A stretch of DNA of 64,000 bases from Bacillota bacterium (GTDB lineage Bacteria; Bacillota; Clostridia; Saccharofermentanales; Saccharofermentanaceae), in NCBI GenBank assembly GCA_023397475.1, contig JAEWUD010000037.1, positions 1-64,000 on the forward strand. The letters are read 5' to 3'. Shown here one piece after another: positions 8,271 through 17,748 of this stretch. The notes under the pieces were generated by a model. The model was not told the origin of the DNA and did no database searches. It saw nothing but the letters and a program-made list of their open reading frames with translations. The position numbers and the translations under genes are program-made. How positions within the stretch are numbered: the first letter of the stretch is position 1; every line of letters begins with the position of its first letter.

Positions 8271-8660
8271 CTATTTTGACTTTTGTATATGAAAATAAGC
8301 CGCATAGTAATACCCTGTCTCCACAGAAAGCACACCCGAAATCAGTACCCAAATGATCAATCCGGGGAAACTCTCATATCCCACGATAACGCAAAAAATA
8401 AAGCCCAAAAAATATAACAATGCAGATAAAAATGAAAAACGCTTTTTCGAGTATATATTGGCAAGCAACCCACAAGTTCCACCGACCAACAATAGAAACG
8501 AAAGAATTAATCCCTCTCCTGCTGCATATCTTTCCAGCATCCCCTTCAAGACAAGCTGAAAAACATAACCTGTCTGACAAGAACATATAAATGCCGAAAC
8601 TAGCGCGATCAGTGACGTTATAACTTGATTCGTTCTCATTTTTCTTTCAGTTATCATCAT
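8271..8660 (-). CDS. Four-span membrane protein, putative immunity protein for RHS tip B
   Basis: A 129-residue protein with four hydrophobic segments (around VITSLIALVSAFIC, LILSFLLLVGGTCGLLA, LSALLYFLGFIFCVIVG and LIIWVLISGVLSV) joined by short charged loops. AGGAGATCAAAG precedes the double ATG at 8660. It lies 122 bases downstream of the stop of cassette B, the immunity slot. Integral-membrane immunity proteins usually protect against pore-forming or membrane-depolarising toxins, which fits the hydrophobic tip B. No family recognised; the role is inferred. Confidence 0.65.
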   Translation of the reverse strand: MMITERKMRTNQVITSLIALVSAFICSCQTGYVFQLVLKGMLERYAAGEGLILSFLLLVGGTCGLLANIYSKKRFSFLSALLYFLGFIFCVIVGYESFPGLIIWVLISGVLSVETGYYYAAYFHIQKSK

Positions 8661-8782
8661 CTTTGATCTCCTATAAGTAGCAGTATTTTTTTCTTTTATC
8701 GCTATTTATTATTTTTGCATTTATATTATCATGTGCCGTATTTCATTTTATCAAATACTTTTCAAAACGTTTGTTGAGTCAT

Positions 8783-10808
8783 CTACTTAGCAGAAGGTAA
8801 AGGTGATGGACAGGGTGTCGGTAAGAAAGGGGTGTCATTGGTTTTGTTTTGCGACTGAGATGTTGGCTCGCTTTGTTGCTCAGAAGAAGAATCACCAGGA
8901 AATGAGTCCTGTGCACCGTCATACAACACTGGAATTTCACCAACAATTATACTAATGTCTTCAAGACAGCCAAGGGCTTTCAATGTTTCGCCAATTACTG
9001 AAGTACCAATATTAGATAGTCCCCTCAGAAAATCGACCACTAACTTGGGACAACCCGTTTCTTCTAACCCCGCGGCAATGCCCCCAATTGTCATTCCACC
9101 CTGAAAGATCAACGTCAATATCAGATACTGAGCAGCGGAGGGTTTAACTAGAAGCGGGGTAATACAAACAATATTAAACATACCTCCAATTAATCCTAAG
9201 ACAGCCCCCAATATCATTGTAATAATTAAACCTGCGAAAGAAAACTTAGATTGATAATTTGTATTTCCAGTAGCATTATCAATTCCAACCGCTATCGAAT
9301 ACATCACTGTATACTCAATCCCGGACAATATACACGATATTTTGACGCATTCTAGTACTTCTTCTTTCGTTGTAGCATACCCACTCGGATCACTGTACAT
9401 CACCGGATTCGCGTTCGCGAAAAGATACTTGTGCAACGACATCGGGTCGCTGGTCGAGCCCTGGTAGGCGTCCATGGTCGTGAACGTTCCGGTGCCCGGG
9501 TTCATGTAACGGGCGCGCAGGTAGTAGAGGCCGGTGGCGGAATCGTACTGCTCTCCCTGGAAGAGGAAAGAGTTGCCGCTGGTTCCGGTCTGGAAGATGA
9601 GGCTTCCGAAAGCATCAAAGGTGTAGGTGTCAGAGATGTCACCGGAGGCGTCGGTCAGAAGGCGCACGGAACCGTTAGGATCGTACTGGTAGTAACGGAT
9701 CTCGCCGCTTGTCTCGCGGCTGATTAGCTCGGAGCCGCGGGTATAATAGGCCGAGAGGTTTCCGTCCGCGTCGTATTCGGCGAGGACGTAGGACAGAGAA
9801 CCGTTGGGATCGATCAGGTAACGGGTCTCTATGCCGTCGGTGTTTTTCGCGATGCGGATGCCGTTGCCGTTGTACGAATAGGTCTCGAGGGTCGTTTGGC
9901 CGAGGGATTGGACGACGGCGCTGGACATGCGGCCGAGGTCGTTGTAGTGGTACGTGACCGAGCGAGCGGCCTCCTGGGTGGCGATCTGGTTGCCATCCGC
10001 GTCTTAGGTGTAGGTCGCGTCGGAGGAGGCTGTTAGCTGGTTCAGTTCGTTGTAGGTGTAGGTGGTGGTGGCGGAGGCGGTCTCCTTGGAGAGGCGGTTG
10101 CTCATCGCGTCGTAGGTGTAGATCGTGGAGCTCGACACGCCGTTTGCGGAGATGGTCTCCTGGGTCAGGCGGTAGAGGGCGTCGTAGGTGTAGTTGACCG
10201 TGCGGTTCTTCTCGACGATTTGGAGGCGCTCGCCGGCGGCTCCGAGGGTGATCTCGTAGTTCTCGAGAATTGTGCCGTTTGTGTCCTTGATTGTTTGGGA
10301 GATCAGGCGGTTGCAGCTGTCGTAGGTATAGTGTGTCGTGACGCCGTTCGCGTAGGTCATGCTCGAACGATTGCCGTTCGCGTCGTAGGTGTAGCGGGTC
10401 TCTGCGCCGTCCTTGTCGGTGACGGTGGCGATGCGATTGAGGGCATCGTAGGTATAGCGGGTCTCACCGAACGGGGTTTGTACGGAAATCAGGCGATTGG
10501 ACGAATCGTAGCTATATTCGACGTACGTTCCGTCCGGATAGGAGACACGGGCGAGGCCGTTCATCGCGTCATAAGCGTATTCCGTGATGCCCTGCTCGTC
10601 GGTCATGGTCAGGAGGCGGCCGTCCTGGGTATAGGTGAAGGAAACTACGGTCGATCCGGTTGTCTTGGATGTAAGGCGGCCATTCGCGTCGTATGCATAG
10701 GTCGTCGTGATTCCGCCGAAGCTTGTCGTGGACAGTACTCTGCCGGCGGCATCGTAGGTTGCAGATGCTTCGGCGCCCAGGGCGTTGGTGGTCTTGACGA
10801 GACGGCCG
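8783..10808 (-). pseudogene. RHS cassette B: truncated and interrupted YD core with hydrophobic tip
   Basis: The RHS reading frame runs from about 10808 to the stop at 8783 but is broken by an in-frame TAA at 10004-10006. The sibling cassettes have TAT (Tyr of TYTYDADG) at this site, so a single substitution explains it. The part after the stop can be read from ATG 9928 and the part before it from ATG 10606. After SDPSGY (9377-9394) the tip has several hydrophobic segments (LIITMILGAVLGLIGGMF, YLILTLIFQGG) and then a Ser/Gln/Pro-rich tail ending in PSPLPSAK. No enzyme-like domain is visible. A TGA lies just upstream of the truncation point, next to a terminator, so expression is doubtful. Confidence 0.8.
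9377..10808 (-). repeat. RHS core direct repeat, copy B
   Basis: Direct repeat of the YD core, near-identical to copies A and C up to the SDPSGY junction at 9377-9394. Its right end falls in the codons for GRLV and directly abuts the T-run of a hairpin terminator. Confidence 0.85.
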
Positions 10809-10839
10809 AAAAAACCTTCCTGTGATCACCACAAGAAGG
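10809..10839 (-). terminator. Intrinsic terminator upstream of cassette B
   Basis: On the minus strand CCTTCTTGTG, a short ATCA-containing loop and CACAGGAAGG form a stem with one imperfect pair, followed directly by six T residues. It lies downstream of the 82-residue immunity gene (10960-11208) and would stop transcription exactly where cassette B begins. Confidence 0.7.
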
Positions 10840-10959
10840 CTCTTCATTCTTCCCTTAAATGAAGGGAGGTAAGTTGTGACGTTTCGGTATGGGATTGCCT
10901 TGATGTTGTAATTATTGTCTTACTCTCTCAACAACCTGTCCGAGATATTATTGGTTTCC

Positions 10960-11208
10960 TCAATAATCAGATTTATCTAACACATTAACATATTCTTTGG
11001 GGGTATCTTCAAATCCATTCCAAAACAACCATAATCTTTTACATATTGGACATTCAAAGAAACTTTTCATATTCATATACAATTCTTCTGTATCCACACT
11101 TCCTTGATATTTATCATATGCAACATCAGAAATAAATTTATACTCAATATTGCAAGGTATATCGCCATAACTTAAAACATTCCCACATCTACAAATCATT
11201 TTTGGCAT
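10960..11208 (-). CDS. Small Cys-rich putative immunity protein for RHS tip C
   Basis: An 82-residue protein with four cysteines arranged as a zinc ribbon: CRC near residues 6-8 and CPIC near 53-56, plus Cys19. It has no signal peptide. AAGGTGGATC precedes the ATG at 11208. It begins 12 bases after the stop of cassette C, so it is the natural immunity partner of the tRNase-like tip C. The family is not recognised. An intrinsic terminator follows about 120 bases downstream. Confidence 0.65.
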   Translation of the reverse strand: MPKMICRCGNVLSYGDIPCNIEYKFISDVAYDKYQGSVDTEELYMNMKSFFECPICKRLWLFWNGFEDTPKEYVNVLDKSDY

Positions 11209-11220
11209 AGATCCACCTTC

Positions 11221-13541
11221 TTACTGTATAATAATGATGTCTTTAATATTACATTGTTTTCCGCCGCTAGTAATTATCCCTTCAACTCTTGCTAAAGCAT
11301 TTCCTAATTGTTCTGCTGTAACGGTTGTCTGTGATAAGTCTAATACAATGCCAGTCGTTTGCGAGTTTTTGCTAGCCATGCTACTAATTATTCGATTTAC
11401 ATTGGATGTCGTAGGAGTATAGACATCATAATTCACACCATTTACTACTAAATCTGATGTTCCGCCCCCTGCTCTAGTTCCTTGCGGCATTCTCAATACT
11501 ACATCATAGCCTAAGTCTTTCATATACTCTGCTGCTTTTATTTCACTTGCAGAGAATTGGCCTCCTTCTTCTATTACCAATGATCCAGCTTTACCTGTCG
11601 CCCCGGCCGTACTCGAAGCATTTGCCATCGACCAGGCTCGTCCAAAGCTTACACCTGAGAAGAAGAAGTTTAGTCCAGCGAATGCTAAGAATATACTTCC
11701 CCATAGTGTATCACCGTTTTGATAAAACTCAATCGATTGCAGTAGTGACGACAGACCCATGTAGAAAAAGATCAGTCCTTGGATCACATGCGCGAAAACG
11801 AACACCGTTCCAAGTGCTCCCAATCCACCAAAGAGAGCCCCGAGAAAAAATCCACCAAGAAGTCCTTTCCATAATCCTTCCCAAGCAACTTGATAGTATT
11901 CGTCTGTTCCGATCTCACCACCGTGCGTAGTATAGAACAGCACATTCATGACCATCCCTATGCTTGCTCCCCACATCGCTCCTAAGATGCCATAAATTAG
12001 CATTGCCTCGCCCAGTTCTGGGAGAGTTAAATACCCACTCGGATCACTGTTCATGACCGGATTAGCATTCGCAAAAAGGTACTTGTGCAGCGACATCGGG
12101 TCGCTGGTCGAACCCTGGTAAGCGTCCATGCTCGTGAACGTGCCGGTGGCCGGATTCATGTAACGGGCGCGCAAGTAGTAGAGGCCGGTGGCGGCGTCGT
12201 ACTGTTCCCCCTGGAAAAGGAAAGAGTTGCCGCTGGTCCCGGTCTGGTAAATGAGGCTTCCGAAGGCGTCGAAGGTGTAGGTGTCGGAGATGTCGCCCGA
12301 AGCGTCGGTCAGAAGGCGCACGGAACCGTTGGGATCGTACTGGTAGTAGCGGATCTCGCCGCTCGTCTCGCGGCTGATCAGCTCGGTGCCACGAGTGTAG
12401 TAGGCCGAGAGATTTCCGTCCGCATCGTACTCCGCGAGGACGTAGGACAGCGAGCCGTTGGGATCGATCAGGTAACGGGTCTCTATGCCGTCGGTGTTTT
12501 TCGCGATGCGGATGCCATTGCCGTTATATCGATAGTTCTCGAGGGTCGTTTGGCCGAGGGATTGGACGACGGCGCCGGACATGCGGCCGAGGTCGTCGTA
12601 GTGGTAGGTGACCGAGCGGGTGGCCTCCTGGACGGCGATCTGGTTGCCGTCTGCATCGTAGGTGTAGGTCGCGTCGGAGGAGGCTGTGAGCTGGTTCAGT
12701 TCGTTGTAGGTGAAGGTGGTGGTGGCGGAGCTCGTCTCCTTGGAGAGGCGGTTGCTCATCGCGTCGTAGGTGTAGGTCGTGGAGCTCGTCACGCCGTTCG
12801 CGGAGATGGTCTCCTGGGTCAGACGGTAGAGCTTGTCGTAGGTGAAGTTGACCGTGCGGTTCTTCTCGACGATTTGCAAACGCTCGCCGGCGGCTCCGAG
12901 GGTGATCTCGTAGTTCTCGAGAACGGTGCCGTTGGTGTCCTTGATCGTTTCGGTGATCAGGCGATTGCAGCTGTCGTAGGTATAGAGCGTCGTGACGCTG
13001 TTCGCATAGGTCATGCTCGAACGATTGCCGTTCGCGTCGTAGGTGTAGTGGGTCTCTGCGCCGTCCTTGTCGGTGACGGTGGCGATGCGATTGAGGGCAT
13101 CGTAGGTGTAGCGGGTCTCGCCGAATGGGGTCTTTAGGGAGATCAGGCGGTTGGACGAATCGTAGGTATAGGCGACATACGTGCCGTCCGGATAGGAGAC
13201 GCGGGCGAGTCCGTTCATCGCGTCGTAGGCGTATTCTGTGACGCCCTGCTCGTCGGTCATCGTCAGGAGGCGGCCGTCCTGGGTATAGGTGTAGGAAACG
13301 ACGGTCGATCCGGTCGTCTTGGATGTCAGGCGACCGTTCGCGTCGTATGCGTAGGTTGTCGTGATTCCGCCGAAGCTCGTCGTGGACAGGACTTTGCCGG
13401 CAGCATCGTAGGTTACCGATGCTTCGGTGCCTAGGGCGTTGGTGGTCTTGACGAGACGACCGACGGAGTCGTATGCGTAAGATGTTGTGTTCCCGTTCGC
13501 GTCGGTGACCGATGTGAGAGAGCCGAGTTCATTGTATTATC
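11221..13541 (-). CDS. RHS cassette C: 5'-truncated YD core with CdiA-type tRNase-like tip
   Basis: The RHS frame is open from about 13541 (YNELGSLTSVTD) to the stop at 11221, but a TAA sits two codons upstream of the breakpoint and the first in-frame ATG is at 13260. That gives 679 residues without a signal peptide. SDPSGY is at 12031-12048. A Gly-rich hydrophobic region follows (GILGAMWGASIGMVMNVLF; GLLGGFFLGALFGGLGALG), then a C-terminal domain of about 120 residues. That domain contains ASEIKAAEYMKDLGYDVVLR, TSDLVVNGVNYDVYTP and TGIVLDLSQT, the pattern I associate with the CdiA C-terminal tRNase domain (BECR fold). Such toxins cleave tRNA in the target cytosol. The immunity gene starts 12 bases downstream. 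Confidence 0.75.
12031..13541 (-). repeat. RHS core direct repeat, copy C
   Basis: The longest of the four cassette repeats. It reaches about 30 bases farther into the YD shell than copy A. Its right breakpoint lies only about 37 bases after the stop of the upstream LRR immunity gene. Confidence 0.85.
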
Positions 13542-13577
13542 GAACAGTAAATAACCCAATTCTGAACAACGAAAATA

Positions 13578-15041
13578 TCACCAGGTCCGAGTCTCTTCCA
13601 TAACCTGATGCAGATCGTCGATAGAGACGATTTCTTTACCCGCAAGAATCTCATCAAACAGTTTATCCGCAGCCTGGAAAATATCCTCCGCTTGCGTCGT
13701 CTCGATGAAGTTCTTGTATCTCTTATCGAGTTGATTAATCGCCTCGGTATAGTTCTTGACGGCAAGCAGGACACTTGCTCTGTCGGAGGCTTCGAGAATC
13801 TCTTTCTTGAGATCTTTATAGAAGAGACTGGCTTTCTTGAACGCGCCTGACGGTACACCCTCATCCCCGTCCCAGGCGCGAAATGGATTGTTCGCATTCT
13901 CGATGATCCACTCCGGTTTCCGAAGCTTCGTAATTTTCAGGCTGTATACCTTGTCCTTGAACGTCTTGCGAGCATACTTTCCCGCATCTTCTGGTACACC
14001 CTCCATCCAGAAAAGGTTCAGATGCTCAAGAGTAAGTAGAGGATCGAGGTCATCCGAATTGAACCCAAATATATCGAATAGATTAATCTCTTCAAGCGAC
14101 TTTATCTTACTGAGATGGCCTAAGTTCATCACACTTCCCGGACTACCCACCAAGTGAATCTTTCTCAATTTGGGAAATTCTTCCGCTATACAATTTGCAT
14201 CCAACTCGTGGAAATCTAATAAGGCGATATTCTCAATCTCTCGAAGTCCCAGATTAGAGACGGGATTGTTTTTGAGCGAATAAATCATATAGATTCCTGC
14301 GCCATTATTCTTCGCATGGATCTTGATATCCGGTTCAACTTTGCCATGTAGCATTAACTTTGTTGTCTGGTCATTCAGGTATAATTCGCGAATACATGAT
14401 ATGTCAAGACCAACTTCTGAAAAAAAAGTTTTCCGTAAATCAAGGGTACTCAGGTTATTGTTGTTTAAGGATAAGTACGTGATCAAATGCCTTTTCTGTA
14501 AATATGTGAACAATTCCTCGTCATACTGATTAATATGAACGCTATCAAGACAAGGGAGTGCATCCAATTCCGCATAATCCTTAATCTCCGCAAGCATCTC
14601 ATCATCGATGTAACGACGGTTTTTGTTGTATGTTTTTGACCCAATGACAACGGGTGTTCTATCAAACCGATGCTTTTCCCTCGCCTCCATCACTTCCTCG
14701 GGGATCTCTCTCCATTTCCTCAAAAGCATATGTTCGCGTCCAATGGGCCAGTTATTCGTAGATGCCTCTCGAAACTGTACAAGAACAGGATCAGCATGCC
14801 CGACATAAATGTATGAACTTGGTATTGTATTAAATGAAGCATAATACTGAAAGAAATTCTTGTCTCCATTTCTGGAGAGAGGTTGAATATCTTTCAAATC
14901 ATCCTGATTAAGTGGCGAGTCTTTCAGTATGTCTAAAGGCACATGGCAGATTCCATCTTTGGAAATCTCCAGTATCTGACACGCGCCATATTGGTTCATA
15001 TCACGAATGTAATAACTGTATACATCTCCTACGGTTAGCAT
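13578..15041 (-). CDS. Imm26-like domain plus leucine-rich repeats; putative immunity protein for RHS tip D
   Basis: A 487-residue soluble protein. The first 60 residues (TVGDVYSYYIRDMNQYGACQ) look like an Imm26-type domain. From about 185 to 340 there are leucine-rich-repeat-like units (LITYLSLNNNNLSTLDL, LREIENIALLDFHELD, FPKLRKIHLVGSPGSVMNL, LEEINLFDIFGF). The last 120 residues are helical and acidic. GAGGTAAGAC precedes the ATG at 15041. It lies 111 bases downstream of the GIY-YIG-like tip D, which makes it the likely immunity gene. It is unusually long for an immunity protein. The GDVYSY motif is shared with the gene at 4237-5418. Confidence 0.68.
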   Translation of the reverse strand: MLTVGDVYSYYIRDMNQYGACQILEISKDGICHVPLDILKDSPLNQDDLKDIQPLSRNGDKNFFQYYASFNTIPSSYIYVGHADPVLVQFREASTNNWPIGREHMLLRKWREIPEEVMEAREKHRFDRTPVVIGSKTYNKNRRYIDDEMLAEIKDYAELDALPCLDSVHINQYDEELFTYLQKRHLITYLSLNNNNLSTLDLRKTFFSEVGLDISCIRELYLNDQTTKLMLHGKVEPDIKIHAKNNGAGIYMIYSLKNNPVSNLGLREIENIALLDFHELDANCIAEEFPKLRKIHLVGSPGSVMNLGHLSKIKSLEEINLFDIFGFNSDDLDPLLTLEHLNLFWMEGVPEDAGKYARKTFKDKVYSLKITKLRKPEWIIENANNPFRAWDGDEGVPSGAFKKASLFYKDLKKEILEASDRASVLLAVKNYTEAINQLDKRYKNFIETTQAEDIFQAADKLFDEILAGKEIVSIDDLHQVMEETRTW

Positions 15042-15152
15042 GTCTTACCTCGCAATGATTCATTCTTTTGAATTTTATATGTCATGTATATCTCAGACAA
15101 AAATGCCTTTCTCATTTACATATGAACATTTTTATCTATATAATTTATCATT

Positions 15153-16640
15153 TTAGTATCCATTGATTAGTGTTATCGTATTTTCAGGTGACAGATATGG
15201 AATTGCAGCCAAGTAGTACTTCCAATACTTACTGTTATTTTTACTCACACCTCTGATTTGATTTTGGCGGGGTACTTCTTTATCTGGTTTTAATGTTTCG
15301 TATAATACTATATATGCTAGTTCTAGTCCTCGCGCAGCAATATCACTAAGATTCTTTTCTAATTCGTGTGGAGTTAAATCTGCTCTATATGGGTTATTTC
15401 TATGTCGTATCTTTGTTGCAGCGTAATTTTTAGTTCTTCCAACATAAACAACATTTTCATCACTGTCCTTCAAGCAGTATACCGTATATTCTCCATAATC
15501 TCTCTCTCTTTCAGCTGTATTTGCTAGGGACATTACAAAAGCGTCAGTAAATGATCTTGGTATAGTATAATCTAATGTTAGATCTTGAATTATATGTGCA
15601 ATTTCTTCAGATAAAGTACCACTATACCCGGCTAAGCAAGGGTCAATGACAAATATAGCGATAAGCAAACCGACAGGAGCAAACAGGGCAGACATAACTA
15701 CCATCATCTTCATGAGAGCGAAACCAGTCGCAATTGTCGGAGCACTATTAGAAAGTGCATCAGCAAGAATCATGATACAGTTAATTTTCCCGAGTTGTGT
15801 CTCCAGTTTTCCCTCCACCATCTCCGCCATGTACCCGCTCGGATCACTGTTCATCACCGGATTAGCGTTCGCGAAAAGATACTTGTGCAGCGACATCGGG
15901 TCACTGGTCGAGCCCTGGTAGGCGTCCATGGTCGTGAACGTTCCGGTTGTAGGATTCATGTAACGGGCGCGCAAGTAGTAGAGGCCGGTAGCGGCATCGT
16001 ACTGCTCCCCCTGGAAGAGGAAAGAGTTTCCGCTGGTTCCGGTCTGGAAGATGAGACTTCCGAAAGCGTCGTAGGTGTAGGTATCGGAGACGTCGCCCGA
16101 GGCGTCGGTCAGAAGGCGTACGGAACCGTTGGGATCGTACTGGTAGTAGCGGATCTCGCCGCTTGTCTCGCGGCTGATCAGCTCGATGCCGCGGGTGTAG
16201 TAGGCCGAGGCGTTTCCGTCCGAACCGTATTCCGCGAGGACATAGGACAGCGCGCCGTTGGGATCGATCAGGTAACGGGTCTCAATGCCGTCGGTGTTTT
16301 TCGCGATGCGGATTCCGTTGCCGTTGTATGAATAGGTCTCGAGGGTCGTCTGGCCGAGGGATTGAATGACGGCGCTGGACATACGGCCGAGGTCATTGTA
16401 GTGGTAGGTGACCGAGCGTGTGGCCTCCTGGACGGCGATCTGGTTGCCGTCCGCGTCGTAGGTGTAGGTCGCGTCGGAGGAGGCTGTCAGCTGGTTCAGA
16501 TCGTTGTAGGTGTAGTTGGTGGTACCGGAGGTCGTCTCTTTGGAGAGGCGGTTGCTCATCGCATCGTAGGTGTAGGTCGTGGAACTCGACACGCCGTTCG
16601 CGGAGACGGTCTCCTGGGTTAGGCGATAGAGGGAGTCGGT
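15153..16640 (-). CDS. RHS cassette D: short YD core with GIY-YIG/URI-like nuclease tip
   Basis: The RHS frame is open from about 16640 (DSLYRLTQE) to the stop at 15153. The nearest in-frame start is a GTG at 16592 with no obvious ribosome site, and a TGA lies upstream of the breakpoint. SDPSGY is at 15831-15848. A hydrophobic segment follows (MMVVMSALFAPVGLLIAIFV), then a C-terminal domain containing EYTVYCLKDSDENVVYVGRT, a good match to the paired strands of GIY-YIG/URI nucleases. A downstream Arg, and RQNQIRGVSKNNSKYWKYY, fit the Tox-URI variant in which an RxNQ-type segment follows. Predicted DNA nuclease toxin. The LRR immunity gene follows. Confidence 0.75.
   Translation of the reverse strand, partial: TDSLYRLTQETVSANGVSSSTTYTYDAMSNRLSKETTSGTTNYTYNDLNQLTASSDATYTYDADGNQIAVQEATRSVTYHYNDLGRMSSAVIQSLGQTTLETYSYNGNGIRIAKNTDGIETRYLIDPNGALSYVLAEYGSDGNASAYYTRGIELISRETSGEIRYYQYDPNGSVRLLTDASGDVSDTYTYDAFGSLIFQTGTSGNSFLFQGEQYDAATGLYYLRARYMNPTTGTFTTMDAYQGSTSDPMSLHKYLFANANPVMNSDPSGYMAEMVEGKLETQLGKINCIMILADALSNSAPTIATGFALMKMMVVMSALFAPVGLLIAIFVIDPCLAGYSGTLSEEIAHIIQDLTLDYTIPRSFTDAFVMSLANTAERERDYGEYTVYCLKDSDENVVYVGRTKNYAATKIRHRNNPYRADLTPHELEKNLSDIAARGLELAYIVLYETLKPDKEVPRQNQIRGVSKNNSKYWKYYLAAIPYLSPENTITLINGY
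15831..16640 (-). repeat. RHS core direct repeat, copy D
   Basis: The shortest copy of the shared YD core. It keeps the SDPSGY end but is cut inside the unit YDSLYRLTQE at about 16640. Confidence 0.8.
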
Positions 16641-16691
16641 TGTCTCGCATCCGAGAGTTGAGGAAAGTAGCGGATCTCATCGCTTCATGAC

Positions 16692-16787
16692 ATCATCGAG
16701 ATACAACAACCATTATTTATAGAATAAATAACAGTTATCCATGCACAGGGTTTGATGGGTTCACCAGTTCTGAGACTCATCAATATT
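16692..16787 (-). repeat. Duplicated leader, copy 2
   Basis: Homologous to 5432-5525, the leader of the DUF4259-like gene. On the minus strand it ends in CTCGATGAT followed by TCATGAAG, in register with the start region of the gene at 5418, but here the frame meets a stop at once. It therefore looks like the remains of an immunity gene whose body was replaced by cassette D. Confidence 0.65.
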
Positions 16788-16862
16788 AGCAGTTGTGTGC
16801 AGTGACTATTAGTACGTTGTCATTTATCGTTTACTCTCCTGTATTCGCCTATATAGAATCGT

Positions 16863-17567
16863 TTATTTGGATTTAGCAGGTCTTTTCATATGTTTTATTA
16901 CGATATCAGATACTTCTTTGTGAGAGAGCACAAAAAAGCCAAGATAGACAAAAGCTATCACGAGATTTATGCGGATAAAGTGTTCGCTGTACGGATTCAG
17001 AAGTCTGTCAAAGTTACTTTTGCGTCCGCTAAAAATATCGCTCCTAGCAGTGGACGCCAATGCAACGGCCGACAAAGCATATATGATTTGATAGAAAAGA
17101 ATGTTTCGGATCTTCAAACCCAGGATACAGAACAAGGCTCCAAATAGCAAAAATGCTGACAAGGTATATCCCGTACTGTCGTTTCGGATCTCTTGTAATA
17201 TGGAACTATGCTGCACATACGTAATACCCGCTTGATATGCCAAAAAGCACGCAGCAACAAGTGCGAGAAATCCGAAAAAGAACTGGAACTCCGGTATAAC
17301 TACCTTGTATTTCTCGGTCTCCTTAAACGAAAATCCACCGATAAACAATAACACAACTCCCAAAAGCAGTGTCGAGCCCAGTATGACAAGTGTCAGCTGG
17401 ACATTGTTTGCAAGTACAGCCATGAATTGAGGAAAGTCTTGTTTCCCAAGAAGATAGAAGCCTTGCCAGCTCAGCATGACTAGCGCTGCGCCGCAACTGA
17501 TTCGAAATAGGTGTAGAAAGGTATGGACGTTCTGCTTTGAATCAATCAACTTTCCATTCTCTGTCAT
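16863..17567 (-). CDS. Multi-span membrane protein, putative immunity protein for the full-length RHS toxin
   Basis: A 234-residue integral membrane protein with about six hydrophobic segments (FRISCGAALVMLSWQGFYLL; LTLVILGSTLLLGVVLLFIGG; FFFGFLALVAACFLAYQAG; LSAFLLFGALFCILGL; IIYALSAVALA; INLVIAFVYLGFFVL) and a basic C-terminus. AGGTGGATAC precedes the ATG at 17567. It lies 181 bases downstream of the full-length RHS gene in the immunity position. The tip of that toxin is purely hydrophobic, so a membrane-embedded immunity protein makes sense. No family recognised. Confidence 0.65.
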   Translation of the reverse strand: MTENGKLIDSKQNVHTFLHLFRISCGAALVMLSWQGFYLLGKQDFPQFMAVLANNVQLTLVILGSTLLLGVVLLFIGGFSFKETEKYKVVIPEFQFFFGFLALVAACFLAYQAGITYVQHSSILQEIRNDSTGYTLSAFLLFGALFCILGLKIRNILFYQIIYALSAVALASTARSDIFSGRKSNFDRLLNPYSEHFIRINLVIAFVYLGFFVLSHKEVSDIVIKHMKRPAKSK

Positions 17568-17748
17568 CTGTTAGTATCCACCTACCATTACAACTAGCAC
17601 TTTATGCTATGATCCGACAAAAAGAACCAATGGTGCACTCAGCAATTTATTGTAACATATAAAATCGAATATCTGGACAATTGAGTGCTTTCGTACATGC
17701 ACTTTATTTGACGGTCAGCTAGTTTATAAATTAACAATCTCTTCCTCA

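Noticed and set aside
10569..10847. Minus-strand frame beginning MKSLLVVITGRFF, which could feed into the RHS frame of cassette B by slippage on a run of six T
   Set aside because: The ATG lies just upstream of and reads through the terminator hairpin, no ribosome site is evident, and the rest is the Arg-rich shadow of the YD repeats. The hairpin plus T-run is better explained as a terminator.
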